From Norana najaformis (Eukaryota; Annelida; Clitellata; Crassiclitellata; Hormogastridae), in NCBI GenBank assembly GCA_964023275.1, contig OZ029913.1, positions 39,310,757 to 39,374,756 on the forward strand: a DNA stretch of 64,000 nt. The letters are read 5' to 3'. Of the stretch, positions 10,928 to 20,290 are shown one piece after another; position 1 is the first letter of the stretch, and each line of letters begins with the position of its first letter. The notes under the pieces were generated by a model. The model searched no databases. It was not told the DNA's origin and saw nothing but the letters and a program-made list of their open reading frames with translations. Both the position numbers and the translations under genes were made by a program.

Positions 10928-11552
10928 GTGTTCCTGATTCCAGTTTCCGATTTTTGACGCTGCTTGTGTTTGTCGTCTAAAGACGACTGGTGCTCTTGTA
11001 TGCAGAAGTTTCTTTTACGCATAGTCAGATAGTGACCCTACATAAATGTAGACTTTCTATTATTTTTATTACATGCCTTATTACTATTATTTTTTACTGA
11101 GGTAAGTGTAGTCCCTCAGGAGATAAAAAAATTGTCTGGAGACTGTTAAAGACATTATTATTATTATTATTTTAAAAATTTCTATATTATTATTATTTTA
11201 AGTTAAAGGTTATTATTATTATTTGTCATGGATTTTTAAAGAAAATTTGCAACAAAAAATTGTCATGACTTCTGCTTAGCAGCAACCATTGACTGCACAC
11301 TATTTGAGCATTTTCACAATAGTGCTTTGGAAATTATTTGATTTTTATTATTGTAATTGTTATTCTTATATATATAGACGTTCTTGATATCTTTGTTAGC
11401 AAGATTGTTATTGGCTTAATGCATGCATTATTTGCATTACAAATAATAATAATAATGCGTTAGTTTTCATGAACTAATTAAGTACTGCATTGATCATAAT
11501 TAGTTTCCTATAAATTAGGTTAATTTTATGTATTTGGTGATGGTGATGAGGA
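10928..11552. other. HPS1 3' UTR and flank
   Basis: AT-rich sequence with runs of TTATTATT. No canonical AATAAA is apparent close to the stop codon, so the polyadenylation site is not assigned. No coding structure seen. Confidence 0.4.
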
Positions 11553-11814
11553 GGAGCAGTCCCTCATCCTAAACCCAGGCGGCAGATATGGGTATGAAGT
11601 TGTAGCTATTTAGCCTCAGCATATGAAGGTGGATGGCCAGTCCTGCCCGGCACGATCCGATCTTCCCACCAAAACATATACAGTCAGTGTATCGTTGAAT
11701 AGCTGAGGTCGCCAGGAGGCGCCAGTGGATCAAATGTCTTGGAGCATCTTTCTGCGCTGGCGGGAATTTAAACCCCTACTTTTGGGTTGACAATCCGTTG
11801 TGGAGTCGTTGGAT
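11553..11814 (-). repeat. tRNA-derived SINE (family A), minus strand
   Basis: On the minus strand the head reads GGATTGTCAACCC...GGGGTTTAAATTCC (anticodon-arm and B-box-like). It is followed by a body with AATGATACACTGACTG..., GGCAGGACTGGCC, TCAGCATATG-type and GAGGCTAAATAGCTACAACTT segments and a terminal GGGTTTAGGATGAGGGACTG. The same body recurs at 28097-28262, 37962-38225, 43818-43930, 48501-48772 and 59192-59475. Confidence 0.6.
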
Positions 11815-12344
11815 TATATTGTATCTAAAAACCATATAAATGTAAAGATATTTAATATGCTACCTTTAAGCATGTTTGAAGACTTTAAATTTTGTTATTA
11901 GCTGATGTGTTTCAGTCTGAAATTTTAAGTAATAATTAGGTGCAGTTTATGGGTGACGAAAATGGGAAGTGAAGATCTCGGTGCTGGACCGAAATATATA
12001 TATATGGGGAATATACAATACAACTATAACACAATAATGCTGTCTGTGCAAAGTTCAGAAGTGCACACTGCAGCCGGAGACCAGGTAACACTAAACAGAC
12101 TGAAAAAGTTTGTTAATATATCCTTAATATGAGAGTCAGAAGCAGTGACTGGAAATCTGAGGGACCGGACACAAGACTTGCCTACAGATAGGATTTATAA
12201 ATAATAATTTATTTCACTGATATTTGAATTATTTATTTAAGCTGCTCGGTCCGTTTTAGTTAATATTTCGACGATTTATGCTTTAATTCAATTTAATAAT
12301 TAAATCCTTATTTCTTTGCAACCTCTTCTTATTGTCCAATAATT

Positions 12345-12830
12345 GCAGACGATCGATAAAAGCGGCGCCTTAGCATTTAGGGGTTCCCTGCGACCGAACC
12401 ATCGTCGGCCCAGGTCTTTCGCAGGATAGTAATTCGATAACAATTAACTAGTGCGGCAGAAGCAAAGCTTCGTCCGAACCGCAAAATGAGACGTAGGCAT
12501 GGTAAGAGCCGTTAAATAGGCTAATGCTGCCGGACTGTGAGCCGTTTGAGAAACAAGTCCGTCTAAACGATGGGAAAGATATACTGGACGGTGCGCTCCC
12601 GGGCAAGTCACAAGCGAAGCGCTCGCTGTCCGGTTCAGATACCGGTCAAATGATCCCATTTCAGGGTACGGGCCCACCCTGTTGCGAGGTCGCGAGACGG
12701 TCTGATTACCGATAGCGAGAAGACAAGAGGTTGTACAAATTTCGGGGTAGGACACATTATTCAGGTCTGGGCGAACCGAATGGGTAACAACTAACATTAC
12801 TAAAGCTTACCCCATCAGTGTCGTTCGAGA
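12345..12830. promoter_or_regulatory. CpG-rich patch between HPS1 and the CRADD-like gene
   Basis: About 480 bp that is clearly richer in G+C and CpG than the flanks, with many CG dinucleotides (for example at 12355-12400 and 12590-12720). Open frames on both strands here have no family resemblance. It lies 1.9 kb upstream of the first recognised exon of the CRADD-like gene and may hold its promoter and a non-coding exon. A GC-rich mobile element is the alternative. Confidence 0.25.
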
Positions 12831-12889
12831 AACTGGTTAGTATGCTTCCCAGTAAGTCATATCCGAAATACCAACTGCATGATTCAGAT

Positions 12890-13130
12890 CAGTGGCGAAT
12901 CTAGCTATAGGCGCGTGGGCGATTCGCCCTCCCCGCGAACCCTCTTGGTTACATGATTGAAATAAAGTTACAGCGGAGTATAGCTGCTACATGCTAACTT
13001 TTAATTTTTTTATGAAATGACACAACCACCTATTTACGGTTCAGCAGAGTTCGATAATTAATAAGCTGGCATAAAAGTAGTTTCATAACAATAATTGCGC
13101 AGTGTTTGCAATGCAGTAAGACCCCGTTTT
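12890..13130. repeat. Possible hAT-type terminus
   Basis: The segment starts CAGTGGCGAATCTAGCTATA, resembling terminal inverted repeats of hAT elements (CAGTGGCG...). A partner terminus is not recognised. A similar GC-rich start (GATTTAGCTTTAGGAGTGGG) occurs at about 23190. Confidence 0.3.
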
Positions 13131-13137
13131 CAAATGT

Positions 13138-13330
13138 TAATTACATATTCCGTAATCGTAATCCCGAAATTTCTACAGCGCCCAACGAAAGTCACGTCAC
13201 GGGGAACAAGTTATTCACAGGTGCTCAGCCAAAACAAAATCGATAGGCAAAAGTGTTCGGTTCCAGGTCAAGATCCAAGAGTCAGGCAGAGAGACAGCGT
13301 GGCAGCTACGGTGGGTGATGTTTAGGATTG
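13138..13330 (-). repeat. GATTACG-tail repeat, minus-strand copy
   Basis: The segment runs TTCCGTAATCGTAATCCCG, then TTCTACAGCGCCCAACG, GGGGAACAAGTTATTCACAG and TCGGTTCCAGGTCAAGATCC. It is the reverse complement of the repeat at 1003-1088 plus about 100 bp more, and is shared with 61975-62140. DNA at 13330-13960 resembles that at 34440-34730 and 63680-63960 (ATTCCAGAGTGTTGG-type motifs) and is probably another dispersed repeat. Confidence 0.5.
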
Positions 13331-13959
13331 GAGCGGAAAGAGGGATAAAGGGAAAAAGGGAAGTCAGAATAGGATCTGTAAAAGAGGAATGTTTTCAGTT
13401 TTGAGTGAAAGGCCAATGCAGAAATTGCAAGCGGTGGAGCACAGGGTAGTTTGTATGATAGCTCATATAATTGTCGCAGTTCTGGGGAGTTTTTCCAGAG
13501 TGTTGGAGCAGTTATGGCTATGAAGGGATTGCCAAGTTTAATGGATGAAGTGACGCACGGGCGAAGTTCTAAGTGTTAGGGCAGAAGAGCAGCGGATTGA
13601 GCAGTCACAGCGGAGGGGTTGGATTGTAAATAATTGACGAAGGGAGGATTGAAATATGTTGTAGGTAAGTGATAGGACTTTGTACTCGATTCGTTCAGGT
13701 ATTTTAAGCCAGTGATTTAAGAATCTATATGATGGTGTTTGGGGGTTTTGGTGACAGCACGAGCAAGAGCATTCTGAATGACTTGAAAGGCGGTTTATTT
13801 GGGTGGAGTTTATTCCGTACGCTAGGTTTGTGTATTAGACCCTCAAAGCGAGTTACACAACGAGGATTTGGAAGTGATATATCTTAGGTTTTTTGGAGGA
13901 TCTTTGCCTTACAGTGTTCAATTTTATCTATGATTATTGAAGGCAGAGACTATATGAAT

Positions 13960-14730
13960 ATTAATATCCATGATGTCTATGGATTTGCCTGGAGTCGCGA
14001 AAACTGTGCGCTATTAATAGCACAGGAATTTTTCAAGCGTCATTCGAAGCGTCCTGTTCTTGTTTAGGAGAGGTTTTTATTTTAAATTAACTTTTAACGA
14101 AGCTTTTCAAATCTTTATGAAAAGTAACTAGGAAAATCTTGAAAGCGCAAACGTCCTTAAGTTTATCAAACGCGAAGCAGAGTTAGATTGAGTGAGAGAG
14201 GGGCAAACATATTCAGGTTTGATCAAACTCAAAGCAGCATTAGATCGAGTTAGAAAGGGGGAGGCAAGGACACTGGTAAAAGTGACAATCGTCTGATTTT
14301 TTTTGCAGACGTAATGACAGACTGTTTATAGTGGCTTCTCCTGTTAAACGTTTTGACCGCGCACTTTTTCTGATAACACGCGTATCTAGGTATTTTACGA
14401 TTACCACTTTGGCCTTACTATTTTACCATATTCGCAACTACTATCTGCTTACGATCACTACATTACTGCATTACGTATTTTTACTTTTTCCAAAAGAAAT
14501 TCCACCTTGATATATATTTATACCAACAAATTTCCTATCGAGGTCGTATGCCTTATGTACAACTTTGTTGTTTTGTTGCAGTTTATTTTACATAATATTC
14601 AGTAAGTATGCATGTGTGTATGTATGCATGTACCTGAACATTTATATTGCACCTCTTAGGGACCTCTTAAAAACACTACTTTGAGTTGCATAACAGAATG
14701 ATACACTATGCCTAAATTATGTTTTTGTAG
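13960..14730. other. Intergenic/5' intronic DNA before the CARD exon
   Basis: Short AT-rich sequence with no recognised exon. Positions 14636-14680 carry another widespread tail motif (ACATTTATATTGCACCTC...). The stretch ends in the acceptor TTATGTTTTTGTAG at 14730, so a non-coding upstream exon is expected. Confidence 0.4.
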
Positions 14731-14743
14731 TACTGTCACCAAG

Positions 14744-15934
14744 ATGTCAGCAAAACATCTGCGGCACAGTGACATTTTGCGGAAGAGTGTACCATTTCTT
14801 ATGGAAAACATCTATGATGTTCATGAGATTCTGGACTATCTCCTGGCATCAGAAGTCATCTCATGGGATGAGAAAGACGATATCTCATGCCAGGCAACAC
14901 GTCGTAGGCGCATTGAGATGCTGCTCAACTTTCTGAGAGATAAAGATCGGCACACGTTTGACGTATTCTGTGAGGCATTGACGTATAGCAGAAATGGCTT
15001 TGTCTGTGAGGAGTTGGAACGCGTTGCAGCACAGTTTGAGGAAGAAGAGACGTCGTCAGAAATAGTCTCTGCTCAAGCAGCGGACACTAGGGAAGGTAGT
15101 TTTATTAATTTCAATGACAAAATAACTGACTCTACAGTGGATGCCCGTTGAGCAAAGAGTCACGTTTAGAATGTATCATAATAGTTCGCAAAGTGTGACA
15201 TATATATCAGCTTACCTATCTCTTAGGATAGTGGTAGATGGGATTAGATTAAAGATCAGATTAGATCTAAATAGTTGCTTTTGAGGCTGTTCTTTAATAG
15301 TGTGCATTATAAATACAGTAACTGTTTAATAATAATAAGATTCAGTTTGAATACGTAATTTGCACTTGTCTCCATTCGATCATCAGTCAAAGACAGTCTT
15401 GATGCAAGAATGTAAGAATGCTAAGGCATGGCGCTAAAATGGTCAACTTTATAAATGGCACTATGTAACTAAATTAATTTAAATTTCAAGCTCGTTTTTC
15501 CTTGAATCTGATGGTTTTCATTTACAGGAGACAACGGGTTTACAAATCTGAGCCAGGAGTGGAGACTTCGTCCACCGACGACGGAGGCAATTTCCTTACT
15601 GTCACGCCGACTCTCGCCTTACTGCTTCTTCCATGTCGGACAGCTGTTGGGATTTACCAAGAGCCGCCTGGAGCAGTACCAGGCCTCTGATCCGTACTCT
15701 GTTCCAACTCAATTCCTCAAAATGCTTTGCGACTGGCGTGCAAAGGACAGTGACAAGGCCACCCTTGACAGACTGGTCCTTGTCCTTCAAAGTTGCGGCA
15801 TAGAAGATGCAGATTATAGGGACATACTAGAACAGCACCCTGCATCTGCTAGTTGTCCCTCTCAGATATTTAGTAGCAGTAGTGTGTCATCAACATTGGT
15901 ATCATCTACACAGCAAATGCCTCAGTGGGTCTAG
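14744..15934 (+). CDS. CARD-Death domain adaptor, CRADD/RAIDD-like
   Basis: Two coding exons, 14744-15095 and 15528-15934, encode 252 residues. An acceptor at 14730 places ATG 14744 (AAG ATG) as the first start in the exon. The donor AAG/GTAGTT and acceptor TTTACAG join in phase 1: G plus GA gives Gly. Residues about 8-95 form a CARD (LRKSVPFLMENI, then EILDYLLASEVIS, then RRRRIEMLLNFLRDKDRHTFDVFCEAL), with the pattern of the RAIDD CARD. Residues about 138-218 form a Death domain (LSRRLSPYCFFHVGQLLGF, then FLKMLCDWRAKDSDKATLDRLVLVL). This order is that of CRADD/RAIDD (199 residues in human), which bridges PIDD1 and caspase-2 in the PIDDosome. The protein has an extra Ser/Gln-rich tail of about 30 residues and an unusually short linker. 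An invertebrate CARD-Death protein of separate origin cannot be excluded, so no symbol is given. Confidence 0.88.
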
Positions 15935-15959
15935 GCTTTACAGCCTTACAAACGTTGTC

Positions 15960-16090
15960 TTACAGTATTGCACACTTGCACCAGAACTGTGGCTACTCTA
16001 TGAGCATGCTACCAGCCCACCAGCCTTGCTTCTGTTGCAATTTCATTCAAAATTGAAAACAATACTTCTCAAACACTCCTAACCTGATTC
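15960..16090 (+). mobile_element. L2-like ORF2 C-terminal fragment
   Basis: Just after the CRADD-like stop codon the plus strand reads LAPELWLLYEHATSPPALLL then FHSKLKTILLK. This is the Pro-x-Leu-Trp ... K-Leu-Lys-Thr ending of L2-type ORF2 proteins. It places LINE sequence in or next to the 3' UTR. From 16090 to 16424 nothing else is recognised. Confidence 0.5.
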
Positions 16091-16424
16091 CTCCTCTTCT
16101 TATCTTTCTCGCTGCTCCAATTCCAAACACAATCCACCATAGCCAGCTACCTTTCTTGCCTTTGAATCTGGAAACTTATTTCTTTACTACAATCTTAAAC
16201 AGTCTTATGAAATTACAGTCATACGAATTCCCACTAAAGCTACAGCAACTATCTAATCCATTCTATTAACTTGCCAACTCTGCTGTCTTGCAATTTCTGC
16301 ACAGGCCTTTCATTCGAAACCAAAAACAGTTCTTAAAACTCCTATCCTTGTCGCCCTTTCTCACTGCTTTCTTTTTTGACTGCATGTCTGTGAGTAACCT
16401 AATACCCACGAGTGAGCTATATTT

Positions 16425-16475
16425 GAGCGCTGAAGAAATTTGGAGATTACAATTACGAAGTCGGGTGCTGATTCA
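16425..16475 (+). repeat. GATTACG-tail repeat copy
   Basis: GAGCGCTGAAGAAATTTGGA followed by GATTACAATTACGA, the same tail as at 1003-1088. Confidence 0.45.
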
Positions 16476-16549
16476 TGACTTAGTCAGTGGAGGAAATTAA
16501 TTAGAAATTGTTTGGGAAAATAACACATTTGAAATGATAATCATGGATC

Positions 16550-17820
16550 TAGTGGGGTAGCTAAGGAAGGGCGAGTGGTGCTGCCGTCCCGGGCGGCATT
16601 GTCCAAGGGGTGGCAGATTGAAATTTTTAAAGACATTTTTATCACCTGCTTCCAAAATTTCAATGGTGATCACACAAAACAAAGAGCCTATGTCTCAAAA
16701 CCAAAAGATGGTGCAGATGAAAAACTGTACAGTGTGCCTACTGAGTTTCATCTCTAAAGTTGAACTGACCCAGTGTCTCACTCTTTCTCTGAAAGCTTCC
16801 ACACCCAGTATTATATATTTAAGTTTATCAGTCACCACTATCAAAGTAGCCCTTTGTCTCCTCTCTACCACTCTCCCCATTTATCTTCCCGATCTGTCTT
16901 GAGGGATGAAATATTGCATATGTCAGATCAAAACTTCATCTCTCTCTGGATTATAAAGAGGAAATACATGGCGAACTACCCATATCAATGAACAGATTTA
17001 TGCCTGCTATAGTTTTCAGGCTCAAAGCATCACATTCTAGTACATGGCATGAGGCCCCAGGTAGTTGCCTCACTGACCTTTCCCTAGGAGAAGTTGAGTG
17101 AGGTGATAGCGTATGCAGTGGCACTGAGTCATAAACTTGTGGAATATTTGTAAGGTGTAATATACAGTTCTAGTGCGTTTTGTTCGTGACTTTGTGCGTA
17201 TAGTTTGTCTTTATCAAAATGTAACAACAGAAACAAATCTTTGATGAATCAGCTGGATCCTCAGAATTGCGAACAGCATGTCGAACCCCTAAAAACTAAA
17301 TGTATCAATCTTGCATGGCATCACTCAGAAATATTTGAATGGATCGGAACCGCACAAGGTCTATACAGATGTGATAGCTTCCATCAGAACAGCAGATGAA
17401 ATGGAGCAAGTTTTGATTATTCTTCAACTGGACTGCGCTAGTACATTTTATCAATGGGATCAGAGGCATGCAAGACTTTGACCAAAGTTCTTCAGATTCT
17501 TTTAACATTGTCAGTCTCAGTAGCCTCTTGTGAACGTTCTTTCAGCAAAATGGAACTTATTATATTTATGGTCTAAATTGTCACTAGACAATGAAGTTGC
17601 TTCTATTAATTTTGGTGAAGTTCTGAAAGACTTTGCAGTTATCAAGGCTAGAAAAGTTTAGTTTTGAGTTTTTTTATGTCATAATATTATGTCATCAATT
17701 AATGTTCAACACATGACATTTCTCTAAAAGGCTGGTTTTTATTAAAATTTAAAATTTCTAATGCGTTGGGACGATTGCCAACGCTTGTTCCGGGTGCCAA
17801 CATACCTAGCTATGCCACTG
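16550..17820 (+). mobile_element. Decayed hAT-superfamily DNA transposon
   Basis: The ends are imperfect inverted repeats: the left end reads TAGTGGGGTAGCTAAGGAAG, and the reverse complement of the right end reads CAGTGGCATAGCTAGGTATG. Inside, about 17507-17560 (+) encodes LTLSVSVASCERSFSKMEL, the hallmark of the hAT C-terminal dimerisation region, followed after a frameshift by SLDNEVASINFGEVLKDFAV and KARKV. A further piece of frame lies at 17205-17399. Stops and shifts rule out an active transposase. The flanking 8-mers do not match, so no target-site duplication survives. Confidence 0.75.
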
Positions 17821-18069
17821 CTTTATAACCCTTGCTGTGTTGTTAGCAAGTCATCTTCTAATTTGTAAATGACTATGTATGTGCTGTAGTTCAATTGCAG
17901 CAAAATGTTTAAAAAAATTCCGGTATTGAATTTTGTCCCTTTAATGACTGTTGTGTAACACTTGATTTTTAATTACAATCCTAAGAGAATGAAATCATTT
18001 TATTATTTTTATTTTGTTCAAGGTTTCTTAAGTTGCATCGCTGTAGGTCTGTTGCTAGATTACACTAGA

Positions 18070-19370
18070 CTTCTTTCAGCCAACAAATCTTGAGGAGGTT
18101 CACAGACTCATCTTCTCCTCACCTAACAAATGTTCTCTACTTGATGCCACTCCTACACCTCGTCTGAAAGAGTACTTTGATATCCTAGGTCCTACCATTA
18201 CATCAATTATGAGTTTCTCACTGCTTGAGGGATCCTTCCCATCTGCTTTTGCTCATGCTGTAGTTGATCCTCTGTTGAAGAAAACCCTCTGTTGAAGAAT
18301 CCTGACCATGGCAACATGTCTAATTGCAGACCCATCTCAACTTTTAATTTTTTTATCTAAAGTTCTTGAATGGGTTGTTACGAATCATGTGGAAACTCAC
18401 CTATCTTCTAATTTATTAATATCCCCATTGATTCTGCATACCGTAAGTTACTCGGCAGAATCTGCTCTTACTGTTCTTAATAACATCATGTGTTCCATGA
18501 ATAAAAGTAGGGTGACAGCACTTGTTCTTCTTGATTTGTCTGCTGCTGTCTATACTGTGGCCCTTTCTCTTCTTCTGTATCATCTTCAGGACTGGTTTGG
18601 TGTTTTGAGTCCTGCCCTGCTTCGGTTTGCTACTTGCATGTATCTTATCCCATGCATTCATATGGTATATTTAAATGGACATTATGCAAGGTGAATGCTT
18701 TGTTGACATGTGGTGTTCCTCAGCGTTCAGTGCTTGATCCTCTTGTTTGCATTATGGACAACGCTAGGTACATTACTTAGCAATCATTCATTTGCATATA
18801 TTTATATGCAAATGATACTCTACTCATATTTACATTTCATTTGACAGTTTGTCTTGTCACTCATCTGTGCAGCTGTTGTCCAATACCTTTGAGGAAGTGC
18901 AGTCTTGGATGGTGGCGAATAAACTCGTCCTTAACCCATCAAAAACTGAATTTCTACTACTGGGCATTCCACAGCAACTTAAGAAGTTTGAACGGTTTAA
19001 ATTCTTAAAACTGGGTGACTTGCTTGTTGAGTTGGCTGATGCTGCTCATAACTTGGACATTGCTTTTGATTCGACAATGTCTCTCACCGACTGTATGTAT
19101 GGTATTTGTAAGATGAGCATTCATGACATACACAGAATCAGGCATTATGTCCCCACGTCTTCAAGGATATCTCTGGCAAATGCATTGATCTCCAACTGCC
19201 TTGACTACTGTAACTCGCTTCTTGTCAGTGTAACAAAGTCAAAATTTCGGAAATTCCAAAGCCATAACTAATATGTCAAAATATTCAAAATATGATCATA
19301 AAACCCCTATGTCTTTGCACTGGCTTCCTATTCAGCAAAAGATTTTGTTTCAAATTAGGCTTTGAGTTGG
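18070..19370 (+). mobile_element. L2-like LINE, broken ORF2
   Basis: Plus-strand frames in order: about 18070-18300 (upstream RT region); 18308-18694 containing LSKVLEWVVTNHVETHLSSN and ALVLLDLSAA (RT fingers/palm); 18849-19271 containing VQSWMVANKLVLNPSKTEFL and NLDIAFDSTMSLTD (RT thumb region), with LDYCNSLL near the end. These are standard L2/CR1 ORF2 landmarks. Several frameshifts and a damaged catalytic region (around 18800-18830) make it inactive. Confidence 0.75.
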
Positions 19371-19604
19371 CCACATTCCCCAGACTTATCATTACTCAAT
19401 CTTTCTCAGTAGCTGGACCTAAATTTTGATTGGAACTCTCTCTCTCTCTGAGTCCCTTCGTTTTTAGTTGCTTGTGTAATTTCATTTTCAGCTTCATCAG
19501 ACTTGCATTTTTCCACCATAGCCTGCCTTGTTGTCTTTGTGGACTGACCTAGATATTGACATGATTGGGGTTTGGTTTTGATGTGCCATTGGTTGATGCG
19601 TAGT

Positions 19605-19870
19605 GCATTAGACACCAGCGCTATAGAAGTTAATAACTAATAAAAAATAATAATTAGATCTAACATTAGTTAGATTGGATGAAATTGTGTTACTTTAAGT
19701 GACATCTCTAGATCTGATGTTAGATTAGATTTGGTTAGACAAATTTTTAGATTGTGTTACGGTAAATCACATCTATTTGATTAGATTAGACTGTTAAGGG
19801 TTGGTTTTTGGATGATTCGTGTCGAGAACAGAAGCCACAAATTCCGATCTGTCTGCTCGAGAAACTATTG
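19605..19870. repeat. LINE/SINE tail and GATTAGATT-rich DNA
   Basis: CCAGCGCTATAGAAGTTAAT followed by an AATAATAAT tail at 19610-19665, the end-plus-tail of a LINE-mobilised repeat. The same CAGCGCTATAGAAGT string recurs at 49840. The rest to 19870 is a loose TTAGATT repeat. Confidence 0.5.
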
Positions 19871-19879
19871 ATAATCTAT

Positions 19880-20290
19880 TATAATATTACGATCATTTGT
19901 GTTGAGGCGTATGCGTGGACTTGCATCCCCGAACAAACACACTGGCCTCTGCCTGGCAGCGGGCTGGTTATTGGGTAAGGACGAGCGGTGGATAGCCAGC
20001 CAGACGACCGCCGCGGCCTGTTGCACCGCTCACCATAGACCTGTCTTGTGTGGAACCATCGGGTGCGATGATGATTTAGTAACAGGTGTTTTGCGTGGTT
20101 TAACTCGAGAGTTAAATGTTCGGGTGTTCCGGGAACATGTTCGGCATAGAAACAATCGCAGAAGGTCAATTTGTTGTCGCGTGGAGGTAAGGTGTTGAGG
20201 GATCGCTCTGTCGGTTTTGTCTCGTTTGATCAGACTGATATGATGTCTCGTTCTGTTGTGGACCACTTGACTCGGACCATATGTCGGTTT
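19880..20290 (+). promoter_or_regulatory. CpG-rich promoter candidate for the MCFD2-like gene
   Basis: This interval is much richer in CpG than its surroundings. It ends around a strong donor (GTGGAG/GTAAGG, GT at 20187-20188) that fits in phase with the next MCFD2-like exon. No TATA box is obvious. Its position and the donor suggest the first exon and promoter. Confidence 0.35.

Noticed and set aside
12444-12797. A 117-codon minus-strand protein in the CpG-rich patch
   Set aside because: No family resemblance, no splice context, and the opposite strand is also open; more likely a by-product of base composition.
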